Source: JBEKYH01 sp049511115 (GTDB lineage: Bacteria > Planctomycetota > Phycisphaerae > Tepidisphaerales > Tepidisphaeraceae). From it: a stretch of 12,284 nt of DNA. Both the position numbers and the translations under genes were made by a program. A model generated the notes under the pieces. It worked only from the letters and a program-made list of their open reading frames with translations. It had not been told where the DNA came from and ran no database searches. The stretch lies in the NCBI GenBank assembly GCA_049511115.1, contig JBEKYH010000101.1:1-12284 (forward strand), read 5' to 3'. Below, in pieces: positions 1-6,365 of the stretch. Position 1 is the stretch's first letter. Every line of letters starts with the position of its first letter.

Positions 1-1503
1 CTGGAGGCGACGCTGCTGGGCGTGGGTCTGGATGAAAAGACCTGGGAGCAATCTGTTTCCACTCTTTCCGGCGGGCAGCGGTCGCGGTTGGCATTGGCGA
101 AGCTTTTGGTGGCGGAGCCGGATGTGCTGCTGCTGGATGAGCCGACCAATCACCTCGACTTGGCGGCGATTGAATGGCTCGAGGAGTATCTCCTGGATTT
201 CAAGGGCGCGGCCGTCATCATTTCGCATGACCGGTATCTTCTGGATCGATTGGCCACCCGGATCGTCTGGCTCACGCAGCAGCAACTCAACAGCTATCCG
301 GGCAATTACAGCAACTTTGTCGAACAGAAGGAACTGCACGAACTGACCCAGCAGCGGGCCTACGAGGAACAGCAGGAAGATATCGAGAAGCAGAAGGAAT
401 TCATCCGCCGCTTTGGCGCGGGGCAGCGGTCGAAGGAGGCCAAGGGGCGAGAGAAGAGGCTGAATCGCCTGCTGGAGAGCGATGAGATTGTTAAGTCCGT
501 TGAGACACAAAAGCAAATTCGCCTGGAAATGAACACCGATCAGCGCGCCGGTGACCGCGTCCTGGCTGTGCGCCATCTCACCAAGGGATACCCCGGCAAG
601 GTCCTGTGGAACGATCTGACGCTGGGCCTGGATCGCGGCGAGCGCGTGGGGATCATCGGGCCCAATGGGTCGGGAAAGACCACACTTCTAAAAGCGCTAT
701 TGGGCGAGGAGGCGGCGGATTCCGGCGAACTACGCTGGGGGGCGAATTTGAAGATCGGGTATTACGATCAGCGCCTGGGCGACTTTAATCCCGAGCACAC
801 GGTTTTTGACGAAGTCTCCGCCAATCGGCCGGCCAAGCCGCAGGAAGTGCGGAATCTGCTCGGGGCGTTGCTGTTTAGAGGCGATGACATTGACAAGCCT
901 ATCGGCCTGCTCTCCGGCGGCGAGCGGGCGCGGGTGCGGCTGGCGCAATTGCTGCTCGACAAGCCCAATGTGCTGCTGCTGGATGAGCCGACGAATCACC
1001 TCGATATCGCATCGTGTCAGGCGCTGGAGAATACATTGCGCGATTTCGCCGGCACGATTATCTGCGTAAGCCACGACCGGTATTTCCTGGATCAGACGGT
1101 CAATCGCATGTGGGTGTTGCAGCCGCCGAAGCTGGCGGACTTTGAGGGGAATTATTCGGCGTGGGTGGCAAAGCAGCGAGCCAACGCGCAAGCGGCCGCG
1201 ACGGAGCAGCGGCAGGCGAAGGCGAAGCCGAAATCAAATCCGCCGAAAGCGGCGCCGCCGGCAAAATCTGGCGGGAAGAGATCGGATAACCCGTCGGCGC
1301 GGCCTTATGGGCGCGTGCCGATGGAGGATTTGGAGAAGGATATCGCGAAGACTGAGGCTGCTTTGGCGGCGGCGCAGGCCAGGATGGGAGAGAGCGAGGT
1401 TTACAGGGATGCCGCGAAAACAAAGGCGGCACAGGCCGAATGCGACCGGCTGGCGGCGAAATTGAAAACGATGGAGGCGGAGTATTTTGGAAGGACACAA
1501 TAG
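1..1503 (+). CDS. ABC-F family ATPase, Uup-like (5' end missing)
   Basis: Soluble tandem ATPase of the ABC-F family, which acts on ribosomes rather than in membrane transport. The frame is open from base 1, so the start and the first Walker A lie upstream; the GTG at 22 is internal. Numbering residues from that GTG, the first signature LSGGQ is at 15-19 and Walker B DVLLLDEPTNHLD at 34-46. A charged linker with GQRSKEAKGREKRL follows around 135-148. The second cassette has Walker A GPNGSGKTT at 213-221, signature LSGGE at 297-301 and a second LLLDEPTNHLD. There is no transmembrane segment. A lysine/alanine/proline-rich stretch leads into a C-terminal coiled coil (last 65 residues or so), as in Uup, a DNA- and ribosome-linked member. 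The C-terminal domain favours Uup over EttA, but substrate cannot be decided from sequence. The gene converges on hemW with a repeat element between them. Confidence 0.95.
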   Translation: MEATLLGVGLDEKTWEQSVSTLSGGQRSRLALAKLLVAEPDVLLLDEPTNHLDLAAIEWLEEYLLDFKGAAVIISHDRYLLDRLATRIVWLTQQQLNSYPGNYSNFVEQKELHELTQQRAYEEQQEDIEKQKEFIRRFGAGQRSKEAKGREKRLNRLLESDEIVKSVETQKQIRLEMNTDQRAGDRVLAVRHLTKGYPGKVLWNDLTLGLDRGERVGIIGPNGSGKTTLLKALLGEEAADSGELRWGANLKIGYYDQRLGDFNPEHTVFDEVSANRPAKPQEVRNLLGALLFRGDDIDKPIGLLSGGERARVRLAQLLLDKPNVLLLDEPTNHLDIASCQALENTLRDFAGTIICVSHDRYFLDQTVNRMWVLQPPKLADFEGNYSAWVAKQRANAQAAATEQRQAKAKPKSNPPKAAPPAKSGGKRSDNPSARPYGRVPMEDLEKDIAKTEAALAAAQARMGESEVYRDAAKTKAAQAECDRLAAKLKTMEAEYFGRTQ

Positions 1504-1556
1504 CTGCGGAAATTCAAATTGAACCGCGGAGGCGCAGAGGACGCAGAGGCAGGATA

Positions 1557-1584
1557 GGACTGAGGACTGAGGGCCGAGGACTGA
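1557..1584 (+). repeat. Four-heptamer tandem repeat, block 1
   Basis: Four heptamers in a row: GGACTGA, GGACTGA, GGGCCGA, GGACTGA. Two further blocks of four occur at 8908-8935 and, inverted, at 8980-9007. This block lies inside inverted-repeat element copy 1, so one repeat family sits within the other. Confidence 0.8.
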
Positions 1585-1660
1585 ATGGCGGGCACGAAGG
1601 GAAAGAGGGTGAAAACGAATCGTTTTTCTACATTTTCTTTCTCTGCGTCCTCCGCGCCTC

Positions 1661-1680
1661 TAGCGAGGTACTCCTCGCGG
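1661..1680 (-). repeat. Hairpin module inserted in repeat arm (copy 1)
   Basis: Read on the minus strand, the order is CC, stem GCGAGG, loop AGTA, stem CCTCGC, then TAGAGG. The stem is 1663-1668 with 1673-1678. Removing it restores pairing between the two arms of the element. The equivalent module at 10138-10155 has a different stem but the same loop and flanks. Confidence 0.75.
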
Positions 1681-1694
1681 GCGGTTAAGAGATC

Positions 1695-2912
1695 TTAGTC
1701 TTCCAGCAGAAACTCCGCTGCCAGGGCATCGGCGACCGACCAGGCGCGGGGGGTTAGGCGCACGCCGTTGGGGGTGGGTTCGAGGAGGTTTTCTTTCGCG
1801 TAGCGATCGAGGATGGGGGCGTATTCCTGGGCGGCGTTGATGCCGAATTTTTCTTGCAGGTCTTGGAAGCGGATGCCGCGGGTGAGGCGGAGAGAGAGCA
1901 TGGCGAGTTCGCCGGCGCGGCGGCGAGGGGAGAGGTGTTCGACTTCGATGGCGGGGAGGTTGCCGGATTGGATGGTGCGTTCCCACTCGCCCAAGTGGGG
2001 CTTGTTTTTCCAGCGCCAGCCTTGGATGTGGGAGGCGGCGGATGGGCCAAGGCCGATGTAATCGCCGCCGGTCCAGTAGAGGAGATTGTGGCGGCATTCG
2101 GCCGCCGGGCGGGAATAGTTGCTGATTTCGTACTGGGAAAGTCCCGCGGCCAGGAGGCGCGCCCGAGCGATGCGAGCCATTTCCAATTCGACATCTTCTT
2201 CGACTGCCTGCACGCGGCCCAGGCGCTTGCGCACGGCGAGGGGCGTGTTGGGTTCGTAGGTCAGTGCGTAGCAGGAGAGATGCTCGGTGCCCAGGGCGAT
2301 GGCGGCATCGAGCGAGCGCGACCAGGATTCGGGGGTCTGGCCGCAAAGGGCATAAATCAGATCGAGATTAAGCCGCGAGAACCCAGCCGACCGGGCGATT
2401 TCGACGCTGGCCGGCACTTCGTCGGGCTGGTGATGGCGTTCGAGCAGCGCCAGTTCAGCCCGGTCAAAACTCTGCGCTCCGAAGCTAAGGCGATTGACGC
2501 CGGAGCCGGCAAGCATGCGGCAATAGTCCAGCGTGACGGTGGCGGGGTTGGCTTCGACGGTCCACTCGTTGCATTGGGAAAAGTCGAAGATTTCGCGTAA
2601 GCCGGCAATAAGACGCCGCATTTCGTCCAAGGGGAGGAGGCTGGGGGTGCCGCCGCCGAAAAAGACGGTTTGGGGTTGAAGGTGGAGGTTGGATTGGTTT
2701 GTCCAGGACTTGGCCTCGGCGAGGAGGAGATCGACGAAGAGAGCCATCCGCTCAGGCGTTTGCCGGGTGATGCTGTAGAAATCGCAGTAGTGGCATTTGT
2801 GGAAACAGAAGGGGATGTGGACGTATAGGCCGGGGACGAGGGCGGTTGGCCAGTCCGCGCCGCGCGGCAGAACGACGGGCGATTGCGTTACACTGGACAG
2901 AATCTGCAGCAT
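1695..2912 (-). CDS. hemW: Heme chaperone HemW (radical SAM, coproporphyrinogen oxidase-like)
   Basis: Radical SAM protein of the HemN/HemW family, 405 residues, cytoplasmic or membrane-associated. In characterised HemW proteins it binds heme and delivers it to target proteins; many are misannotated as oxygen-independent coproporphyrinogen III oxidase. The iron-sulfur motif CxxxCxxC is at Cys36, Cys40 and Cys43. A GGGTP SAM-binding motif is at 86-90. The motif HNLLYW at 275-280 fits the HNxxYW signature that marks HemW rather than HemN. A HemN C-terminal domain with a winged-helix-like end follows. The length is close to the usual 370-410. The ATG start follows AGAAGG by about eight bases, and the ruvA stop lies 21 bp upstream, so ruvA and hemW are probably co-transcribed. 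The 3' end faces the ABC-F gene. Confidence 0.93.
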   Translation of the reverse strand: MLQILSSVTQSPVVLPRGADWPTALVPGLYVHIPFCFHKCHYCDFYSITRQTPERMALFVDLLLAEAKSWTNQSNLHLQPQTVFFGGGTPSLLPLDEMRRLIAGLREIFDFSQCNEWTVEANPATVTLDYCRMLAGSGVNRLSFGAQSFDRAELALLERHHQPDEVPASVEIARSAGFSRLNLDLIYALCGQTPESWSRSLDAAIALGTEHLSCYALTYEPNTPLAVRKRLGRVQAVEEDVELEMARIARARLLAAGLSQYEISNYSRPAAECRHNLLYWTGGDYIGLGPSAASHIQGWRWKNKPHLGEWERTIQSGNLPAIEVEHLSPRRRAGELAMLSLRLTRGIRFQDLQEKFGINAAQEYAPILDRYAKENLLEPTPNGVRLTPRAWSVADALAAEFLLED

Positions 2913-2933
2913 TGGGAACGCCTTCTTCGCGGT

Positions 2934-3548
2934 TCAAGCCGGCGCTGTCCGCATCCGCAGCATCTCGCGGCTGATCGCCTCGGCGGTCGTCAGGTGGGGA
3001 TGCGACTGCTTCACCTTTTCTAAAAGCCGCTCAACGTCACCGCGCGCCAGACCCAGGCGCACGCAGACGAGGATCGCATCCTCGTCGACGGGCGAGCGCG
3101 CGGAGAGCGACGGGCCGCCGGCGGTGAAGGGGTGGGCTTTGCCGCTCAAGGAGGCGACGATCTGCTCGGCCATGCGCTGGCCGATGCCTTCGAGACTGGC
3201 CAGGCCGCGGGCGTCCTTGGCTTCGATGGCCCGGGCGATCTGGCCGATGGGGACGCTCAAGGCGCGCAGGGCTTTTTTCGGCCCGATGCCTTTGACGGTG
3301 GTGAACAGTTCGAAGAACCGTTTGTCGGCGAGGCGCAGAAAGCCGATCAGGCGCGGGGCGAGATTACCGCGCGTCTGGTCGCCTTCCAGATCGAGGATGG
3401 TGTGAAACGTGACCTGCTGGCCGACGGCGGCGGCGAGTTCGGCGCGGTCGGCGGCGGGGACGAGCAGGTCAAAGACCATTGCCCCGGCCTGGACCTGAAC
3501 GCGGTCGCCGTCAACATTGCGAAGCTCACCGGTGAGAGCGCTGATCAT
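2934..3548 (-). CDS. ruvA: Holliday junction branch migration protein RuvA
   Basis: RuvA, 204 residues, the usual size. A tetramer binds the four-way junction and loads the RuvB helicase for branch migration during recombination repair. Domain I is the N-terminal OB fold (about 1-63, start MISALTGEL). Domain II carries two helix-hairpin-helix motifs: KGIGPK at 86-91 and EGIGQR at 120-125. A flexible linker (about 138-153) leads to domain III (about 154-200), the RuvB-contacting three-helix bundle. The start is ATG; a GAGAAGG lies about 13 bases upstream, a rather long spacing. ruvC lies upstream on the same strand, separated by a repeat element, and hemW follows closely. No ruvB is visible in the window, which is common where ruvB is encoded elsewhere. 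Confidence 0.95.
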   Translation of the reverse strand: MISALTGELRNVDGDRVQVQAGAMVFDLLVPAADRAELAAAVGQQVTFHTILDLEGDQTRGNLAPRLIGFLRLADKRFFELFTTVKGIGPKKALRALSVPIGQIARAIEAKDARGLASLEGIGQRMAEQIVASLSGKAHPFTAGGPSLSARSPVDEDAILVCVRLGLARGDVERLLEKVKQSHPHLTTAEAISREMLRMRTAPA

Positions 3549-3586
3549 ACGTATTTTGACACCTTCTCAATCTTCACTCGGATTAT

Positions 3587-3740
3587 TCACCGCAGAGGCG
3601 CAGAGGACGCAGAGAAAGAGACTTTTATAAAACCGATTCCGAGGAAGTTTGTGTTTTCATTTATTGGATCATCAGACGGTGTAAACGTAAGAATTGCAAA
3701 TCTCCTGTAATTCTCTGAGTCCTCCGCGCCTCCGCGGTGA
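3587..3740. repeat. Inverted-repeat element, copy 2 (no hairpin module)
   Basis: The left arm 3587-3616 and right arm 3711-3740 are 30-bp inverted repeats differing at only three positions. The outer end reads TCACCGC and the inner end CAGAGAA. The interior of about 94 bp is AT-richer and unlike the other copies. It begins 15 bp beyond the ruvC stop and separates ruvC from ruvA, ending 38 bp short of the ruvA start. The cruciform or RNA stem could uncouple ruvA from ruvC, but no T-tract follows. Confidence 0.88.
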
Positions 3741-3755
3741 GATCAGGTTTTCGGT

Positions 3756-4250
3756 CTAGCGCGAGCGAACTCCTTTGCCGTCGAAGCGGTTGCCGCAGCA
3801 TAAAGCTACCGCGAGGGCGTCGGCGACATCCGGCGGCTCCGGCGGTTTGGGGAGGTTCCAGATCGACTGGATGGCCCGCTGCATCTGCATTTTGCCGGCG
3901 TGGCCGTGGCCGGCGACGGATTGCTTGATGCGGTTGGCGGAGAACTCCTCTATCTGCGCTCCGTGCCGTTTTGCGGCCAAGAGGATAATGCCGCGGGCGT
4001 GGCCCATCAAAATGGCGGTGCGCGGATGGGCGTAATGGGCGTAAAGCTGCTCGACGGCGCAGACGGCGGGTTTGTACTCGTCCAAAAGGGCGGACAATTC
4101 GGTATCCAATTCGGCAAGGCGATCCGTCAGCGACGCTTTGACATTCAGGCGAATGACTCCGCCGTCAACGAGAATCGGGTGACGCGGCGCGTAATCGATC
4201 ACGCCATAGCCAGTGAGACGCAGGCCGGGGTCAATGCCGAGAATTCGCAT
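3756..4250 (-). CDS. ruvC: Crossover junction endodeoxyribonuclease RuvC
   Basis: RuvC resolvase, 164 residues, the usual length. A dimer cuts Holliday junctions symmetrically after RuvAB branch migration. The fold is RNase H-like. The opening MRILGIDPG carries catalytic Asp7, VEQLY carries Glu67, and PPDVADALAVAL near the C-terminus supplies Asp141 and Asp144, so the full acidic set (D7, E66, D138 and D141 in E. coli) is present. The start is ATG; the 15 bases upstream show no clear Shine-Dalgarno. The gene lies 58 bp after the pqiB-like stop on the same strand, so it could be read through from the pqi pair. A repeat element follows at its 3' end. Confidence 0.95.
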   Translation of the reverse strand: MRILGIDPGLRLTGYGVIDYAPRHPILVDGGVIRLNVKASLTDRLAELDTELSALLDEYKPAVCAVEQLYAHYAHPRTAILMGHARGIILLAAKRHGAQIEEFSANRIKQSVAGHGHAGKMQMQRAIQSIWNLPKPPEPPDVADALAVALCCGNRFDGKGVRSR

Positions 4251-4308
4251 TGGGGGAAATCTTAGCGGAATTCGGCAAGCTCAGTCGAGCCGTTAAAAGT
4301 CTTTTCCT

Positions 4309-5283
4309 TTATTTTGACTTTACCGCCGATTGCAGCAGGTCCTGCCCCTTCTCGATTTCCCTTTGCTTGTCGCCATCGCCGGAATCATGGGGCGTGATCG
4401 GTATGGGCGTGGACCAGGCGAGCCATTCTTTTTTGGCATCATCATTCAGCGGAAACTCCGCTCCGTCGCGCGCGAGGTCACCGGTTTTAGAATCCTGAGT
4501 GGCGAAGGCAACTCCGCCGGAGATGAGGGCGCGAAGCGAATCGAGTTTCGCGTCGATGCCGGTGAAGATGCCGCCTTTGATTTCCGCGCCGCTTTCCATC
4601 CAGAACTGGGAGTTGGACCGGACCAGGTCGGCGTAACGGCGCTGCACGATAATCTCGACGTTCACGCGCGTCGCGTCGTCGCTGAGGCGAATCCACTGGA
4701 CGACGCCGACCTGGATGCCGCGGAAATAGACGGGGGAATCGGGCTGTAAATGTTGCAGGTGGTCGGAATAGAGAATGATCTTCAGCCCGTCCTCGACGGT
4801 CACGGGGGCTTTATCCAGGCCGGTGAATTGCGTTGTCTTGTCGCCTTGGCCAGGAACGGTGTCGATGAACGGCCCGCTCATGACGGTGCTGAGGCCGCTG
4901 ATTCCCGCTTCGGATATTTCCGGGCGAACCACCCAGAACTGAGCCCCTTGCCGAACGAAGGCGTCCTGGCCGCGGAGGAGTTCGGCGTGGATGACAACGC
5001 CTTTGTCGTCGGCAGATAGAGAGATTTCCGTGACCTTACCGATGGGCACGCCTAAGTGTAGTAGAGGCGTTTCGCCTTCCTTTAAACCGGTCGCGTCATT
5101 GAATTGGATGGTAATAACCGGACCGCGTTCCTGACGGGCGATGTAGTAATAAACTCCCGCCGCAACCAGGGCGAGCAAGGGAATCGCCCACACCAGCAGA
5201 TAGAGCCGGTTGCGCGGTTTGACCACCGGCTTGGGAAGCCGCCGCGTTTCTGATTGCTGCGCTGGGCTGAGTGTGCGGCTCAT
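4309..5283 (-). CDS. PqiB-like MCE-domain protein (two MCE domains)
   Basis: Envelope lipid-transport protein of the MCE superfamily, 324 residues. A basic N-terminus of about 26 residues precedes one membrane helix (about 27-48), which places the rest in the periplasm. Two MCE domains follow, about 54-145 (LLHLGVPIGKVTEI) and about 163-260 (VYFRGIQVGVVQWI). E. coli PqiB is about 546 residues with three MCE domains and a long coiled-coil needle, so this form is short. The C-terminus has a charged stretch but no long helix of that kind. The ATG overlaps the pqiA-like stop (ATGA), implying translational coupling. A PqiC lipoprotein gene is absent: ruvC follows directly. Members of the family form rings that move lipids between membranes; the cargo here is unknown. 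Confidence 0.88.
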   Translation of the reverse strand: MSRTLSPAQQSETRRLPKPVVKPRNRLYLLVWAIPLLALVAAGVYYYIARQERGPVITIQFNDATGLKEGETPLLHLGVPIGKVTEISLSADDKGVVIHAELLRGQDAFVRQGAQFWVVRPEISEAGISGLSTVMSGPFIDTVPGQGDKTTQFTGLDKAPVTVEDGLKIILYSDHLQHLQPDSPVYFRGIQVGVVQWIRLSDDATRVNVEIIVQRRYADLVRSNSQFWMESGAEIKGGIFTGIDAKLDSLRALISGGVAFATQDSKTGDLARDGAEFPLNDDAKKEWLAWSTPIPITPHDSGDGDKQREIEKGQDLLQSAVKSK

Positions 5284-5885
5284 GCCTCCTCCTCATCTTC
5301 CCAGATAAGCTGGGGATCAAAACTGGCCGACGCGAGCAGGGTCAGGACGACAACGGCGCAGAATGCCAGCAGTCCAGCGCCGGGGAGAATCGTTGCCAGG
5401 CGTTGCAGCTTCACGAGCGAGACCAGGATCGCCATCACAAACACATCCAACATCGCCCAGCGGCCGGCGCCTTCGATGGTTCTGAAGACCCAGGTGCGCA
5501 TCATTTTCCCGCGCGACATTCCCAGTCGCGCGGCTACAACCAGATAAAACAGCCCCAGAAGTTTCAGGAGCGGGATGAAAATGCTGGCCAGAAATACGAT
5601 GACGGCAATGCCCCATTGCCCGTCCTCAAAGAGCGCCCGGCAACCTTGCCAGACGGTGTTCTCCGAAACCGCCCCGTACATTTCCAGGCGGAGGATGGGG
5701 AAGACATTGGCCGGCACATAAAGGATGAGGGCCGCCAGCGACAGGGCGGCGGTCAGGTGGAGGCTCCCGCGCGTTCGTTTCATAAGCGTCGAACCGCAAC
5801 GGGAGCAGGACGCCACCGCGTTCATGGGAATGTCGCCCATGGCGTGGGCCTGACCGCAGATTCGGCATGACATAACATCGTTCAT
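5280..5885 (-). CDS. PqiA-like inner-membrane protein (single module)
   Basis: PqiA/LetA family membrane protein, 201 residues. It is thought to work with the MCE protein encoded next to it in lipid transport across the envelope. The N-terminus has a zinc-ribbon-like pair of CxxC motifs (Cys7/Cys10 and Cys27/Cys30). Four hydrophobic segments follow at about 43-64, 92-119, 144-160 and 165-187. Family hallmarks are LYVPANVFPI before the first loop and RWAMLDVFV in the third segment, and the end reads SFDPQLIW. E. coli PqiA has two such halves in about 417 residues; this is one. Alternative start: Met5 (5873). Neither start has a convincing Shine-Dalgarno. The region 5886-6042 upstream shows no promoter that I trust. 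Confidence 0.9.
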   Translation of the reverse strand: MNDVMSCRICGQAHAMGDIPMNAVASCSRCGSTLMKRTRGSLHLTAALSLAALILYVPANVFPILRLEMYGAVSENTVWQGCRALFEDGQWGIAVIVFLASIFIPLLKLLGLFYLVVAARLGMSRGKMMRTWVFRTIEGAGRWAMLDVFVMAILVSLVKLQRLATILPGAGLLAFCAVVVLTLLASASFDPQLIWEDEEEA

Positions 5886-6042
5886 GGCGCACGCTTTCGG
5901 GGCGGGAGGGCCCTCACCTTTTATTTTCGTATTTTCAAGGCCACGGCGCGCATCGTGTTTCGCCCGGAAGCGCCATCGGGGAACCCCGGATGCGATCTGT
6001 GATCTGCTTTGAAACGAAGTCCGCGGCTCGCTGTATACAACA

Positions 6043-6273
6043 ATGACATCCGGTTTAGAGGTTCACGTCTGGATCAATGGCTTCCTGCTAGTCCATCGCC
6101 CCTATGGTTACGTGAGCATCCGCTATGAGTTGACCAGCCACTTGAATTTCGGGGCCGGCAAGTCCAATGTCCTGGCCGTCCGCATGGACCAGTCGCCGCA
6201 ACCCGCCTCGCGTTACTACGACGACTTAACAGACGGCGCCATCACGGTGGGCGCCGCGCCCGCACGCCACTGA
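6043..6273 (+). pseudogene. Fragment of a glycoside hydrolase family 2 (beta-galactosidase-like) gene
   Basis: An open frame of 76 codons. Its first 57 or so residues read like the sugar-binding domain of family 2 glycosidases: VHVWINGFLLVHRPYGY, then RYELTSHLNF, NVLAVRMDQS and QPASRYY, in the right order and spacing. Intact enzymes are 600-1000 residues, with this segment around residues 100-170. Here nothing of the family is seen before (an in-frame stop lies at 6010-6012) or after (the last 18 codons are unlike it). There is no Shine-Dalgarno before the ATG. I infer a relic of a lost gene; a stand-alone small protein is less likely. Recognition is by eye from family knowledge. Confidence 0.6.
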
Positions 6274-6318
6274 TTCGGCCCAATGGATTTCCCAATGGAT
6301 TAACGCCTCTTCTCCCGC

Positions 6319-6337
6319 CCCCCGGTATTTCCGGGGG
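6319..6337 (-). other. GC-rich hairpin after the kinase gene, possible transcription end
   Basis: CCCCCGG (6319-6325) pairs with CCGGGGG (6331-6337) around a five-base loop. It lies 28 bases beyond the kinase stop, and G-rich sequence follows on the plus strand (6338-6353). There is no T-tract on either side, so a classic intrinsic terminator is not supported. A tandem pair of CCCAATGGATT (6279-6289 and 6291-6301) lies next to it. Confidence 0.5.
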
Positions 6338-6365
6338 AGGGCCGGGGAGGGGGCCGCCGTGGCGT

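Larger units (their letters stand above)
1522..1686. repeat. Inverted-repeat element, copy 1 (with hairpin module)
   Basis: The left arm (1522-1548) begins AACCGCGGAGGCGCAGAGG. The right arm (1638-1686) carries its reverse complement, interrupted near the outer end by a 6-bp hairpin. The arm is built from CAGAGGACG-like units of 8-9 bases. The element starts 18 bp after the ABC-F stop and ends 8 bp before the end of hemW, filling the convergent gap. The interior holds a separate heptamer repeat. The same arms recur at 3587-3740 and 10131-10235. It encodes no protein I can recognise. It could act as a two-way transcription end, but there is no T-tract. Confidence 0.85.

Noticed and set aside
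1854..2600. Plus-strand open frame of 248 codons opposite hemW
   Set aside because: It is antisense to a well-supported hemW; its product is compositionally biased and matches no family I know.
1695..2912. Oxygen-independent coproporphyrinogen III oxidase (HemN) as the function of this gene
   Set aside because: The HNLLYW motif and the length fit HemW; HemN proteins are longer (about 450 residues).
6319..6337. Intrinsic terminator for the kinase gene
   Set aside because: The stem is strong, but no run of T follows on the minus strand, so it is listed only as a hairpin.
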